From Salinibacter ruber DSM 13855 (lineage in GTDB: Bacteria; Bacteroidota; Rhodothermia; Rhodothermales; Salinibacteraceae), in NCBI RefSeq assembly GCF_000013045.1, contig NC_007677.1, positions 2,852,001 to 2,916,000 of the forward strand: 64,000 nt of DNA, given 5' to 3'. The first letter of the stretch is position 1. The number at the start of each line of letters is the position of its first letter. Under the pieces are notes generated by a model. The model had not been told where the DNA came from. It searched no databases and was given only the letters and a program-made list of their open reading frames with translations. The position numbers and the translations under genes were made by a program. Of the stretch, positions 1 to 11,700 are shown in pieces.

Positions 1-272
1 TCTTCATCTACGTCAACCCCGCGAAAATCACCCCCACCGTCGAAAAGTTCGTCACGTTCTACCTCCAGAATGCCGACGAACTGGCCTCCGACGTGGGCTA
101 CGTCGCGATGCCCGACGACGCGTACGAGCTGGCCCTGCAGCGCTTTCAGGACCGAACGAGCGGAACGGTCTTCGGGGCCGAGGGCGTGGACGCAACGGGC
201 ACGCAGGTGGAGGAAATGCTCCGCGAGGCAGCCGAAGGCACGGCACCGTCCGACACAGTGGCCGCCGAGTAG
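1..272 (+). CDS. pstS: Phosphate ABC transporter substrate-binding protein, C-terminal fragment
   Basis: The window opens inside this gene; the readable frame begins at base 3 and gives 89 residues ending in TAG. The visible part begins FIYVNPAKI and holds a typical PstS C-terminal lobe pattern (FYLQNADELASDVGYV, then MPDDAYELALQRF). It is 42 bp upstream of pstC in the same direction, which makes PstS, the phosphate-binding subunit of the high-affinity transporter, by far the likeliest identity. The signal peptide and phosphate-binding residues lie outside the window, so they cannot be checked. Confidence 0.82.
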   Translation, partial: FIYVNPAKITPTVEKFVTFYLQNADELASDVGYVAMPDDAYELALQRFQDRTSGTVFGAEGVDATGTQVEEMLREAAEGTAPSDTVAAE

Positions 273-314
273 GTCTTTGCCCGGTCGCGAGCGTCTTGAA
301 CAGGCTTCCCCCTT

Positions 315-1280
315 ATGAGCACGCCCCCCTCTCCCCCCTCCAAACCCGCGGACGATGAGACGACGACAGCCGACCGTCCGGCCCAGGATCTGCGCCGGCA
401 GGTCTACGACAGCCCAAAGGAAAAGCTCATTGAGTACGCGCTCGGGGCATGTGCTCTGGTCAGCGTACTCACGACGCTCGGGATCGCGGCCGTTTTGGTC
501 ATCGAGTCGATCCCGTTTTTTCAGACGGTGGCCCTGACGGAATTCTTCGGGACCGCTCAGTGGACGCCTCAGTTTTCGGAGAAGCACTTCGGCATCTGGG
601 CCCTGCTGGCAGGCACACTGCTCGTGACCGTCATTTCGGCGGTGGTGGCCCTTCCGGTGGGCCTGGCCAGTGCCATCTTCATTTCGGAATACGCCTCCAA
701 GTGGGTCCGGAAGGTTCTGAAGCCGAGCCTGGAGTTGCTGGCTGGCGTTCCGACCGTCGTATACGGCTACTTCGCCCTTACCTTCGTCACCCCACTCCTG
801 CAGACGGTCGTCCCGGGCCTCGGGGTCTACAACGCCCTCAGTGCAGGGATCGTCGTCGGAATCATGATCATTCCGATGGTCGCCTCCCTCAGTGAGGATG
901 CCCTCCAGGCCGTGCCCGACAGCCTCTCGCAGGCGGCCTACGCCCTCGGGGCCACGAAGTACGAGACCGTGGTGCGCGTCAACGTGCCCGCCGCCTTCAG
1001 CGGCATCATGGCGAGCTTTATTCTGGCGGTGAGCCGCGCCATCGGGGAGACGATGATCGTGACCCTGGCGGCAGGGGCGACCCCGAAGGCGACCCTCGAC
1101 CCCACGCAGTCCATCCAGACCATGACGGCCTTCATCGTGCAGGTGAGCAAGGGAGACACCCCACAGGGCACGATCGTCTACCAGAGCATCTTTGCCGTCG
1201 GCCTGGTGCTCTTCCTGATTACCCTTGCCCTAAACATCTTCGCCAACCGCATTACCCTTCACTACCAGGAGGAGTACTAG
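315..1280 (+). CDS. pstC: Phosphate ABC transporter permease PstC
   Basis: Membrane permease of the PstSCAB phosphate importer, 321 residues. A hydrophilic N-terminus of about 40 residues is followed by six hydrophobic segments. The family hallmarks are GLASAIFISEYAS near residue 115, the substrate-path stretch GVPTVVYGYFAL, and the EAA-like loop ALGATKYETVVRVNVPAA followed by AIGETMIVTLAAG. ATG start and TAG stop. It lies between pstS and pstA in an operon of five genes transcribed in one direction. No Pho-box-like site is visible inside the operon; the operon promoter would lie upstream of the window. Confidence 0.95.
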   Translation: MSTPPSPPSKPADDETTTADRPAQDLRRQVYDSPKEKLIEYALGACALVSVLTTLGIAAVLVIESIPFFQTVALTEFFGTAQWTPQFSEKHFGIWALLAGTLLVTVISAVVALPVGLASAIFISEYASKWVRKVLKPSLELLAGVPTVVYGYFALTFVTPLLQTVVPGLGVYNALSAGIVVGIMIIPMVASLSEDALQAVPDSLSQAAYALGATKYETVVRVNVPAAFSGIMASFILAVSRAIGETMIVTLAAGATPKATLDPTQSIQTMTAFIVQVSKGDTPQGTIVYQSIFAVGLVLFLITLALNIFANRITLHYQEEY

Positions 1281-1365
1281 GGCCTCGTGCCTGCGGACGG
1301 CGTCGTCCATGCACGCCCTCCCCGCGCCCTGTTCGAGCACCCGAGCATTCATTCCGCGCACCTCG

Positions 1366-2253
1366 ATGGAGCCTTCCGAAGACGGATCATTTCAGACCCA
1401 CCGCTCTCGCCGCAAGCGCATTGGGATCGCCCTGGCCGGTATTCTCTTCCTGGCCACGATCTTCGGCGTGGTCGTGCTCGTGACGCTTCTGGTAGACGTC
1501 GTCACCTCGGGCACGCCCTGGCTCGACGGGCGGTTCATCACAAGCTTCCCGTCCCGCAACCCGGGCGAGGCCGGCATCAAGTCCGCCCTGTTCGGCTCCC
1601 TCTGGCTAATGGGACTCACCGCACTCATTTCGGTGCCGTTGGGCGTGGCCTCCGCCGTGTACCTTGAGGAGTATGCCCGGGACGGATGGTTCCTGCGCCT
1701 GATTCAAATCAACATCGCCAACCTCGCCGGGGTGCCCTCGGTGGTGTACGGCATCCTGGGGCTTGCCCTCTTTGTGCGTTTCGCGGCGCTGGGACAAAGC
1801 CTCCTGGCCGGGGCCCTCACGCTCAGCCTGCTCATCCTGCCCATCATCATTATCAGCACCCAGGAGGCCCTTCGAAGCATTCCGAGCGGCATCCGCGAGA
1901 ATGCCTACGCCCTCGGGGCCACGCGCTGGCAGGTCATCTGGAGCCACGTCCTGCCGATGGCCGCGCCCGGCATCTTCACCGGCGTCATTCTTGCGCTCAG
2001 TCGGGCCATCGGGGAGACGGCGCCCCTCATCCTGATTGGGGCACTCACCTTCGTTCCGTTTCTTCCCCGAGGGGCCCTGGATCAGTTCACCGCGCTTCCG
2101 ATTCAGATCTTTAACTGGACGGCCCGCCCCCAGTCCGAGTTTGAGGGCCTGGCGGCCGCCGCCATCGTGGTGCTCATGATTCTCCTGTTCACCATGAATC
2201 TGACGGCCATCCTGCTGCGCAACTACTTCGAAGAGCGCCGTGCCGGCTCCTAA
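1366..2253 (+). CDS. pstA: Phosphate ABC transporter permease PstA
   Basis: Second membrane permease of the phosphate importer; it dimerises with PstC and docks PstB. About 295 residues from ATG 1366 (MEPSEDG); an earlier in-frame ATG at 1309 would add 19 residues of low-complexity sequence and is less convincing. Visible landmarks are the first transmembrane segment near residue 20, ASAVYLEEYARD, NLAGVPSVVYGILGL, the EAA loop ALGATRWQVIWSHVLP and AIGETAPLILIGA. The C-terminus ends in a charged tail after the last membrane segment. The gap to pstB is about 40 bp. Confidence 0.94.
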   Translation: MEPSEDGSFQTHRSRRKRIGIALAGILFLATIFGVVVLVTLLVDVVTSGTPWLDGRFITSFPSRNPGEAGIKSALFGSLWLMGLTALISVPLGVASAVYLEEYARDGWFLRLIQINIANLAGVPSVVYGILGLALFVRFAALGQSLLAGALTLSLLILPIIIISTQEALRSIPSGIRENAYALGATRWQVIWSHVLPMAAPGIFTGVILALSRAIGETAPLILIGALTFVPFLPRGALDQFTALPIQIFNWTARPQSEFEGLAAAAIVVLMILLFTMNLTAILLRNYFEERRAGS

Positions 2254-2292
2254 GCCCACCGCCACGCTCCCACCCTGCCCGCACGACCGACT

Positions 2293-3183
2293 GTGCCCCC
2301 TATGCCTACCGACGAATCCACCGACGACGCGCCCACCTCGCCGGTCTCCGCCGACGCGCCCACGCCCAACGGCCGTTCCGACACCCCCGAGCCGCAGGGG
2401 GAGGCGGCCGCGTCCGAGGCCGACGCCCCGTCGGTGCGGCCGAAGCTGCGGATTGAGGACCTGCACTTCTGGTACGGCGAGAATCACGCCCTGCAGGGCA
2501 TCAGCATGGACGTGCAGCCCAATCGGGTGACGGCCCTGATCGGGCCCTCCGGCTGCGGCAAGTCCACGCTGCTGCGGTGCCTCAACCGGATGAACGAGCT
2601 CATCCAGGGCACGACGCTGGAGGGCACCATCCTCGCGGACGGACAGGACATTTACGCGGATGACACCGACCCGGTGATGGTGCGCCGACGCATCGGGATG
2701 GTGTTTCAAAAGCCGAACCCCTTTCCCAAGAGCATCTACAAGAACGTGGCGTGGGGCGCCGAGATCAACGGCTACACCGGAGACCTCGACGCACTCGTGG
2801 AGCGCTCGCTGCGCCAGGCCGCCCTGTGGGACGAGGTCAAAGATCAGCTGCACAGCAGCGCGCTCGACCTGAGTGGGGGGCAGCAACAGCGCCTCTGCAT
2901 CGCCCGGACGCTCGCCGTGCAGCCCGACGTGGTGCTCATGGACGAGCCGGCCAGCGCCCTCGACCCCATCGCGACCTCGAAAATTGAGGAGACGATCACG
3001 GAGCTGAAAAAGGACTACACGATCGTGATCGTTACCCACAACATGCAGCAGGCCTCCCGCATCAGCGACGAGACGGCCTTCCTCTACATGGGCCGCCTCA
3101 TCGAAATGAGCCCGACCGACCAGCTCTTCACCCGCCCCGAGAAGGACCGAACCGAAGCGTACGTCACCGGCCGTTTCGGGTAG
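2293..3183 (+). CDS. pstB: Phosphate ABC transporter ATP-binding protein PstB
   Basis: ATPase subunit of the phosphate importer. Walker [10 protein letters not shown] lies near residue 84, the signature LSGGQQQRL near 194 and Walker [14 protein letters not shown] near 214, followed by the switch histidine in VTHNMQQA. The Q-loop [14 protein letters not shown] is characteristic of PstB. A Pro/Ala/Asp-rich N-terminal extension of about 50 residues precedes the ATPase domain and is longer than in the E. coli protein. The frame is open from GTG 2293 with an ATG at 2302; the latter is probably the real start. phoU follows after 45 bp. Confidence 0.95.
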   Translation: MPPMPTDESTDDAPTSPVSADAPTPNGRSDTPEPQGEAAASEADAPSVRPKLRIEDLHFWYGENHALQGISMDVQPNRVTALIGPSGCGKSTLLRCLNRMNELIQGTTLEGTILADGQDIYADDTDPVMVRRRIGMVFQKPNPFPKSIYKNVAWGAEINGYTGDLDALVERSLRQAALWDEVKDQLHSSALDLSGGQQQRLCIARTLAVQPDVVLMDEPASALDPIATSKIEETITELKKDYTIVIVTHNMQQASRISDETAFLYMGRLIEMSPTDQLFTRPEKDRTEAYVTGRFG

Positions 3184-3228
3184 CGTCGGGGCCCTCCTCT
3201 TCCACTGCTGTTCTTCCCTTGTCCGGCC

Positions 3229-3966
3229 ATGCCCAACCGCTCGTCCCTCGACCAAGAACTGGCGTCCCTGCGCGGCCTGATCGCCGACATGGCCAACCGC
3301 GTCGACGAGCAGTTCGCGAACGCGATGAACGCCCTGCTTCAGGGCGACGTGGACCTCGCGGAGGAGGTCGTGGCCGGGGACGACGCCGTCGACGCCCTCG
3401 AGCTGCGCATCGACGAGCAGTGTGAGCGCATCCTGGCCCTCCACTCGCCCGTCGCGGTGGACCTGCGCATGCTCATCATGGCGGTGAAGATCAACACCGA
3501 CTTCGAGCGCATCGGGGACCACTGCCGCAACCTGTCCCGCAATGCGCGCTACCTGGTCGACGCCCCCGGCCTGCTCGCCGACACGCGCCTGCCCAAGATG
3601 GCCGACATGTCCCGCACGATGCTGCGGGAGGCGGAGATGGCGTTCCTGGAGAACGACCGACTGAAGGCCCGCAAGGTGATCGCCCGGGACCTACAGGTGA
3701 ACCGGCTGCACGAGGAGACCTTTGCAACCCTCGTGGAGATGTGCGAGGACGGACACGAGCAGTCCGAAGTGATTGCCCACCTGCTGACCGTCAGCAAGGC
3801 GCTGGAGCGCATCTCCGACCACGCAAAAAACATCGCCCAGAGCATCGTCTTCATGGTGGAGGGCCAGGACCTGCGGCATCGGGGCCTCAAAGACGATCCC
3901 GACGCCCCGGACCTTCCCCCCCTCGACGAGTCGGCGGCGGGCGAATCGTTCGGCGAGGAGGTATAG
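3229..3966 (+). CDS. phoU: Phosphate signalling complex protein PhoU
   Basis: Negative regulator linking PstB activity to phosphate signalling; cytoplasmic, 245 residues. It shows the two PhoU repeats of three helices. Repeat one carries the metal-binding pattern MAVKINTDFERIGDHCRNL near residue 85, and repeat two carries LTVSKALERISDHAKNIAQ near residue 185. An acidic tail of about 30 residues (DPDAPDLPPLDESAAGESFGEEV region) follows and is typical of halophile proteins. It is the last gene of the pst operon; the next gene converges from the minus strand with only 16 bp between the stops. Confidence 0.95.
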   Translation: MPNRSSLDQELASLRGLIADMANRVDEQFANAMNALLQGDVDLAEEVVAGDDAVDALELRIDEQCERILALHSPVAVDLRMLIMAVKINTDFERIGDHCRNLSRNARYLVDAPGLLADTRLPKMADMSRTMLREAEMAFLENDRLKARKVIARDLQVNRLHEETFATLVEMCEDGHEQSEVIAHLLTVSKALERISDHAKNIAQSIVFMVEGQDLRHRGLKDDPDAPDLPPLDESAAGESFGEEV

Positions 3967-3982
3967 CGCCACGTCGGTTTCC

Positions 3983-5656
3983 CTACTGAACAACGGTGAG
4001 GCGCCGGGTCTGCGTCTGCCCTCCGGCCCGCAGCCGCACCACGTACACGCCACTCGGCAGGTCTCTCGTCTCCACCGTCAGCCGTCGGCCCTCTTCCCCC
4101 GGCGGCCGTCCCTCGTACAGGGTCCGTACCCGCTGGCCCAGCACGTCGTACATCGTGACTTCCGCCTTCGTCCCCTCCTGCACCGCAAACGACAGGGTCG
4201 CCCGCTCGGCCGCCGGGTTCGGGGCCGGCGCGCTCAGGTGCAGCGCCCCCTCCATGCCAATCTCCACCTGCACCGTGTCGCTGAGGGTCGTCGAGCGGTC
4301 GAGGTCGACCTGCTCGAGGCGGAAGCGGTGGGTGCCGGGGCCGAGCCGCCGGTCGACCACGAAGCGGTAGGACTGGGCCTCGCCGGTCGTCCCGTCGTCG
4401 ACTGTGCTCGGGACGAAGCCGAGCGCCTCCCAGCCGGCGGCCCGTTCGTACTGGACCCGGAAGCCCGCGTTGTTGGTCTCACTAGCGGTCCGCCACGTCA
4501 GCACCGTCGAGGAGCCGTTGCGCACCGCCGTAAAGCCGGTCAGGGTGACCGGCAGGGCCGTCGAGGCGCGAACCGGAACGAGTTGGGATCCGCTGCTGGA
4601 CTCCCCCACCACGCCCCTGTAGGTAAACGTTCCTGTCGGAATAGACTTACCGATCAGCTCCGTCTGGTTACCGCCCTCAACCCGGTACGCAAGACTCGTT
4701 GTTGCATCCGCAACCGTGTAGGTCGTATTCGCACTGAATGACCCACTCGGGTTTTGAAACGAAAGTCCGTTGACTCGGACCAGCTCGCTTTCGTAGTTCT
4801 CGCCGCTCGACTGAAGCTGACTGAGCGAGACATTCTGGGCGGTCGGAAGCGTGCCTTGCCCTAGGACAACGTAGTTTTTGAGGCCTGAGTCGTCGATCCG
4901 AAGAAGTCCCCCGGGCTCTGACAATGTGCCTCGCACATACAATCGAGTGCCTTGTGTGACATCTCCTCCAATGCCATCCACAGGACCTACCGTGAGTCCA
5001 CTCGGGCTATCGTTGGAGCCACTTTCATCCTGGAACCGCACGTACGACCCGAGAGCCCGCGTAACGGTTCCGGTCACCGTCGCGGTACTGCTGGTTCCTT
5101 CCTGACGACCGTTCTGAACTTCAAGATCACCGACCTTCCCCTGTTCGATGGTCGTAATTTCAAATACCGATGTCGAACCCGCCTCTCTGAACGTACTCAC
5201 AAATGGCTCTCCTATCTCACTGACACTTGGAGTGAGTCTAAAAAAGGTTCCGGGCTTCTGAGCAATGGTTTTTAACTCAACTTCAATCTCCAAAAACTCA
5301 CCATTTCCAGTTACTGGAGGATTATCAGCGTCGTTACTTATCCGAAGAATCCCTGACTGAGGCTGCTCAACATCAAACTGACTCGTCCCAAAGCTAAGCC
5401 CGTCTCCATCTCGAACATCGACTATGTTGAGGACTGCACTATCAAATTTAAACTCCATGTTCGAGTAGTTATCCACATTTTTGCCCGCAAGGTCTGCCTG
5501 GATACTCAAGGTGGCAGTCTCACCTGGCGCTAGGTCCTTCTCAGGAATAGTCACAGAAATGCCCGACTGTGCATGTGTCGGTACAGGCATCCCTCCAACA
5601 AAAACCAGAACGAGAAGCAGACTCAATGCCGCGTCTACGTGTCGGTCGCTCATCAT
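3983..5656 (-). CDS. Secreted protein with cohesin-like domain and type IX-style sorting tail
   Basis: Exported protein of about 557 residues from ATG 5656 (an upstream TTG at 5698 is possible). A signal peptide (hydrophobic LSLLLVLVFVGG, ending THAQ) is followed by a cohesin-like beta domain (roughly residues 30-165) and an OB/lamin-tail-like beta region with the pattern VRFQDESGSNDSPSG. Next come an Fn3-like segment (LTWRTASETNNAGFRV) and a C-terminal sorting domain (APNPAAERATLSF, VYDxLGQ-type motif YDVLGQRVRTL, LPSGVYVVRL). The tail predicts type IX secretion or surface attachment. No enzymatic motif is visible. The N-terminal half has clearly lower GC than its surroundings, which may mark a domain acquired by recombination. 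Confidence 0.75.
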   Translation of the reverse strand: MMSDRHVDAALSLLLVLVFVGGMPVPTHAQSGISVTIPEKDLAPGETATLSIQADLAGKNVDNYSNMEFKFDSAVLNIVDVRDGDGLSFGTSQFDVEQPQSGILRISNDADNPPVTGNGEFLEIEVELKTIAQKPGTFFRLTPSVSEIGEPFVSTFREAGSTSVFEITTIEQGKVGDLEVQNGRQEGTSSTATVTGTVTRALGSYVRFQDESGSNDSPSGLTVGPVDGIGGDVTQGTRLYVRGTLSEPGGLLRIDDSGLKNYVVLGQGTLPTAQNVSLSQLQSSGENYESELVRVNGLSFQNPSGSFSANTTYTVADATTSLAYRVEGGNQTELIGKSIPTGTFTYRGVVGESSSGSQLVPVRASTALPVTLTGFTAVRNGSSTVLTWRTASETNNAGFRVQYERAAGWEALGFVPSTVDDGTTGEAQSYRFVVDRRLGPGTHRFRLEQVDLDRSTTLSDTVQVEIGMEGALHLSAPAPNPAAERATLSFAVQEGTKAEVTMYDVLGQRVRTLYEGRPPGEEGRRLTVETRDLPSGVYVVRLRAGGQTQTRRLTVVQ

Positions 5657-5705
5657 GGTAGAGGAGATTCTGAGTGTGAAGGCTACGAGTACCCCCAAGA
5701 ACCAA

Positions 5706-5738
5706 AGGGGTCCGAGGAGCAGAGCTCCTCGAACCCCT
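5706..5738 (-). terminator. Terminator hairpin of the giant protease gene
   Basis: On the minus strand AGGGGT and GAGGAGC pair with GCTCCTC and ACCCCT around a three-base loop, with one 2-nt internal loop. A T-rich stretch (TTTGGTTCTT) follows. It lies 44 bp past the protease stop codon. Confidence 0.8.
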
Positions 5739-5781
5739 CGGCCGTTTCAGGGAACCCGATCATGAACGTGCGCCAGCGGTG

Positions 5782-8700
5782 CTACCGAACGACTGTCATC
5801 TTTCCGGTCTCGGTGACACGGTTTCCATCCATCTCCACGCGGGCACGGTAGAAGTACGTGCCCGAGGAGAGGTCGGAGCCACTGATCTGGACCGTACGGC
5901 CCGATCCCGCGGCCATCTCGCCGCGGTGCGCGGTCTGCACCTTGCGGCCCAGCAGGTCGTAGACCTCGACGGTCACGTTCGCCTTCTGGGGCAGGTCCAT
6001 CTCCAGCGTCGCGGCCTGCCGGAAGGGGTTCGGGTACGCCCCCTCCAGGGCAAACTCATCCGGGATGGAGACGATGGACTTCGTCTCAAGCTTCTGAGCG
6101 GCCCCTTCGTTGACGGTCACATTGCCGCCCATCTCCAGCGTCGCGTCGGATTCTTTGCGCTCCATGGTCAGGGTCGCAACCTTTCCGGCATTGGAGATCG
6201 GCGTGGTGCCCGCCATCGAGATCTTCAGGGTCCCATCGTCGGACACGTGGTGGACCGCCCGCCAGTCATCCGGAAGCTGGGCCGCCATGTCGTTCACAGC
6301 CACCTTGTCCGGGTCCACCTTCGTGGTCACGTCGATGGCCCGCACCGACTGGCCAGCCTGATTGAGAACCAGCGGCAGCTGCATCTTCTCGCTCTCTGCG
6401 CTGGTGGCCTGCTTCGGTTCGGTCACCTCGCCCCAAGCAAAGGATGCGGTCGCTTTGCTAGACGACTTCGAGGTGGTGGCCAGCGCCTCCGTTCCCTGCT
6501 CGCAGCCGGCCTCCACTGGGAAGCACGGAATACCACCGACTGTACGCTGTAGGATCAGTGAGGCATCAAGAGCGCTGACGTCACCGTCTCCCGAGACATC
6601 CGCGTGCGTCTGCTGCGCCTCAATGAGGTCGGTCAATCCGACGACGAAGTCGAGGGCATCTCCTGCGTCTCCAGCACCAATGCCGAGGTTGAGGTCGGTG
6701 TCGCCGTAGAGCGGGACGACCTCCATGGTGTCGTTCACCGGGGTCGCCGGCGGCTGTCCCTCGTTGAAGACCACGTTCTGCATGTCCATGACCATTTCTC
6801 CGTGGTCGGGCTGGCCGGTCGCCTCGATCGAGACGAGAACGCCCTCGCCCTCGATGTCGAAGAGGGCAGCTCCGTCGTCGCTCTCGCCGCTCCCGGTGCT
6901 GTTGCTATTCAGCCCGTCGTCGGCCGCGGCGATGGTCACGACGCCCGCCTCGTTGTCGATGTTCGAGGTAAGCGTGAGGCCCTCGCTGAGCGTACCCTCG
7001 GTCGTCACCTCTTGGACCTGCATGCGGTCGGTGTTGAAGCCCATCTCCATCTGGTAGGAGAAGACCTCCAGGTCGTCGAGACTCTCGACGTTCATGTTCA
7101 GGGTGTAGGTCTCACTCGGGAAGACCTCATCGTCCCCGTCCGAATGTTCGGGCGTGACGGAAAGGGCCTCAATTACGTCGAGCGTGAACGGCAGCGCCGC
7201 GGTCTCCGCGAGGGGGTCGTTCGTCGTGAAGCCGAGGCCGGACTGGTACGTGCCCTCGGTCAAGCCGGGCACGGTCGCATCGACGTCGAGGCCAAGCGTG
7301 TCCGACTCGGAGGGGTCGAGCGTCCCGGTCGTCTGGTCGACGGCCAGCCACTCGCTGCCGGCGAATACCCGGACATCATCAACGCTCCACCAGTTGATAT
7401 TGAAGGAGTCGCCCTCGAACGTCCAGGCCAGGTGGAATTCGTCCGAGCCCACGTCCTCGTTCTCGATCACGATCTGCTCGCTGATCGGACCGACGTCTTG
7501 GGCCGGGAATTCCTTCACCGTAGTCCAGGTCTCTCCACCGTCGCCGGTGCTCTCGAGGCGCACTTTAAATTCGCCAGCGGTGAAGGCATTGATCAGGTGG
7601 ACGAATTCGACCACCAGTTCCGATTTGCCTTCAGTGTTCAACTGCGGCGTCACCAAGCGCTGCGTGCCTTCGGTGGAAGGAGACCAGTAGAACTCCGCCT
7701 CGGGGGATTCGGCAGGCGAGCCAATGTCCCCCTGGCGCCAGTTTTGCCCATTGTTGGCACCGGCCCGGAACCATCCTCCCTCCGGTGGGAACTCGCCCCC
7801 GAATCCTTCCTCACTGAGGAGAACATCCTCGACCGGCGGTTGCGACGGTAGGACCGCGAGGTCGTAGTCCAGCAGGGCGTCGCCCACGTTGGTGACTGCG
7901 ACCGTCTCTTCCTGGGTCTGGCCGACATAGGCCTGCTTGTCGAAGCCCTGCGGGTCAAGCGCGAGCTCCGGCGCCGGGGTGCCTTCGCCGACGAGTGTGA
8001 CCTCGCGGGTCGAGATTTCTTCGCCCTTAATGGTCATCGTCGCCGAGAATTCACCGACGCTCTGCGGCGTGAAGGCCACGTCGAAGATCTTCGCGTCGCC
8101 CGGCCCGAGCGTGAACTCGCTCTCTTCCTCAAAGAAGAAGTTCTCCGAGTCGATCGACACATCGGTAATCGTCATGTCGGCTGCTCCGTCGTTCCGGAGC
8201 GTGACCATTTGTGTGCTCGACGTGTCCTGCTCAAAGAGCTGGCCGTATCCGAGCGAGTCCTTCGAGACGAACGCCACCGGCGCCGCCTCCACCGTAAGGC
8301 TTACCGGAACCGACTCACTGGGGTCGCCCTGCAACTCGTCGCCGACGATGCTGATCTGGGCCTCGTAGTCGCCTTCTTCAAACTGCGTGGCGTCGAACTG
8401 CGCCTCTAGCTGCAGCGTGGCGCCGGCCGGGACCGTGCCCTGCTCCAGGTTCGTCGCGAGCCAGGGGATGCCCAGGCCCGGCGTGGCCATCCAGCCAAGC
8501 TCGTCGCTTCCCGCCTCCGGGAAGGATCCGATCAGCGTCGTATTGCCGGTCTCGCGGTTCACCTGACGGAGCGTTCCAGCAGCACATCCAATGAAGCAGT
8601 CGTGAAGCGCAGCCATGAGCACCTGACCCGTCTCCTTGTCGTAGGTCATGCTCTGGGCAAAGTTGGCGTCGATGCCCGTGGGACCGATGACTTCCGAGTC

Positions 8701-11700
8701 GGCCGTTTCGAGGTCGACACTCAGGATCTCGTCATTGACAATCTCGTGGGCGTAGGCATTTCCTTCCCCATCGATCGCGAGCGCCACGACGGCGTCTCCA
8801 CTCGCATACTCTCCGACGAGGTCGAGCTCGGCGTTCTCCACGTCCAGCTCGTAGAGCCGGTTGGTGTTGCCTTCGCCCGCGGTCACGTAGGTCGTGCCGT
8901 CGGTCGGGTCCGTCTCCATGTCCGACCAGGTCACGTCCGACCCCTCCGGATTGAGCTCGCCGATCGTTTCGACGGTTCCGTCCTCAAGGGCATATGTCTT
9001 GAGGTTGTTGTCCGTGTTGTCGATCCAGTAGATTTCCTCGTTGTTGCCAAGAGTGAAGTTTCCGGCGTACGAGTCCACGCCTTCATCGACGACCGTGAAC
9101 TCGCCCGGCAGGCCAGTGTCGAAGGCCACGATTTCGGGGGCAAGCACCTCCGCCCCGTAGGCCGTCACGCCGGTTTCGTCCAGCACCTGCGGGCCGTCCA
9201 GGAGGCGCGCTGCGGCCGAGCTCGTCGTCGCCCCACCGTCGGGCGCCGGTCCGAGCGACGGCTCAGCGGGCTCTCCATCCGAGGCCAGCTGTGAGGGAGC
9301 CTGCTGCAACTGGCGCCAGCGCCGGAGTTCCTTATCCGCCAGTTTTGGCGTGATGTCCATGGCCCCTTCGCCCTCAAGGGCCTCAATGACCACCGAGAAC
9401 GGAAGGCTCTCACTGAACTCGTTGGTGATGGTGAACTCTTGGGTTGCCGTGGAGTCGCCGGTCGTCAGGTCGATCTCCTGATTTAACTCGTCCGGCGCAA
9501 TCGAGACGAACGGCGAACCCTGTCCGGTAATCGTGACCTCCTGCGTGCCGGTGGCCGAGTTCTGGAACGAGAGGGTCGTCTCGAACGAGCCGTTCTCCGT
9601 CGGCTCGAACACGAGGGGTACGCTTCCGCTCTGTCCGGGATCGAGGACGAACGGCGAGGCGTCCGCCACCGAGAACGGCGTGTCGTCCCCGGAGAGCTCG
9701 ATGGAGGCCACCTGTAGGATGGCGTCGTCACTCGCGTTCGTAACGGTCAGCGTGTCCCGTCCCGTCGTGCCGGCGAAGACCTCGCCGAAGTCGAGGCTCT
9801 CGTCCACGGAGATCGCCGGGTTGCCCTCCACGGTCAACGTGACAGGCACCTCTTCGACCGGCGTGCCCGGATCGTTGCTCTCAATCTGGACATTTCCGGA
9901 GTATGCCAGTCCCCCGACGAGGTCGTTCGCGTTCTCGTCGTCCGCGATTGTCTCGAAGGTAAGGGTTATTTCTTCTCCGGGGTCCCCCGCGGCCACCTCC
10001 CCTTCAGTCGGCTCGGCGGTGAGCCACTGGAAGCTCGGCCCCGGCGTGGCAAACCATCCAAGCTCGTTGGGCTCGCCCTCCGGCCCGATCGGGGCGATGA
10101 GCTCCGTGTTGCCGGTCTCCATGTTCACCTCTCGGAGCTCGGCCGGGACGGACGCCGTGGAGCCTTTGTACGCCGCCATGAGCAACTGGTCGATCGCGTG
10201 GTCGTAGGTCATGCTCTGGGCAAAGTTGGCGTCGATGCCCGTAGACCCGAGCACCTCCGTCTCCGCCGTTTCCAGATCGACGGTTAGAATATTATCGCCC
10301 TGAATGTCGTGGAGGTACCCCTGTCCCTCATCGTCAACCGCGAAGGCGACAGGCAACAGGCCCCCAGAGAATTCACCGACGAGCGTCAGCTCTGCGTTCT
10401 CGGGATCGAGTTCGTAAAGCGCACTGGTGGTAGTGACGTACGTCGTCCCGGTGGAGTAATCCGTCTCCAGGTCAGTCCACCCCGGATCGCTCGACTGCGG
10501 GTTCAGTTCCCCAATCGTCTCGACGGTGCCGTCGTCAAGGGCGTACGTCTTGAGGTTGTTGTCCGCGTTGTCGATCCAGTAGATCTCCTCGTTATTCCCC
10601 TGGATGAAGTTCCCGGCGAAGGAATTTACGCCGTCGTCCACCTGTGTGAGGTCGGAGGGAACGCCGAGGTCGAAGGAGTAGATCTCGTACTCCTCATTGA
10701 AGATGTCATTTCCGAATCCAGTCGTCCCCACCTCGTCGAGCAGCTTCGCGAGGGGCCGCCCTTCGACCTCCGTGGACTGTTGCTGTACGGCTCCTTCTTC
10801 GGCCTCGTAGGTGGTCTCACTCGACGAGAAGCGATCCTGCGGCTGGTTCGCCTCCATCTGCTCGAGACGCGGAGGAAGTGCACCGGCCAGGCTGCGAAGC
10901 TCCGTCGGCTCGCCGATCGGATCGGCAATGTCGGAGCCGCCCGTGCCAGCCTGCAGCGCGAACGAAAGCGTGTCCTCTCCGACGTTCGAAATCGCAAAGT
11001 TGTCGGAGCCGGACTCGCCGGTGTTAAGCGTCTGAGACACCGACTCCGGGTCCACGGCGATCGCCGGGGCATTCTCGGTGGTCGCGGACGCCACGTTGGA
11101 CAGGCCGGAGGTATTGCCAAACGTGTCCGACGATTTGATGGCAAAGAAGTACTCCGTGCCCGGCGTTAGGCCCTCAACGGTTGCTTCGTCGGTGTCGCCC
11201 GGCGCGGACGGGGACGGAGGATCGGACACCTGCGTGGCGTTCTGAAAGTCCTGATCGGTCTCGATCGGATCGGTGGAATACCGAATGTCGTAGACCGTCG
11301 GCTCCCCGTCCGGAACCGTCCACTGTAGGTCCACATGGGCCGACGCCACGTCACTCACCGACAGATCAGTAATCGCCGCCGGCGCGTTGCCGTCGTCCTC
11401 TTGCAGCGCCTGGGCCAGGTTCAGGCGACCGGCCCCAATGTCGAGCGTCGCCCCAACGTCGTCGGCGGACTCCTCCAGGATCGACTCCACCTGCTCCGGG
11501 CTACTGACGTCCGAGAACTCGGATACCACCAGCGCGGCGGCGCCCGACACGTGCGGGGCGGCCATCGAGGTCCCACTTAGGAACTCAAAATTCTCTTCGA
11601 CGCTTCCCTGCCCCGCGATCCAGGTGCTCAAAATCGCGGTGCCGGGCGCGGCGATGTCGACCCATTCCCCGTAGTTGGAGAACGAAGACACGTTGTCGTT

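Noticed and set aside
1606-3522. A 638-codon minus-strand frame across pstA-pstB-phoU
   Set aside because: It is antisense to three well-recognised genes and has His/Val/Gly-rich low-complexity translation.
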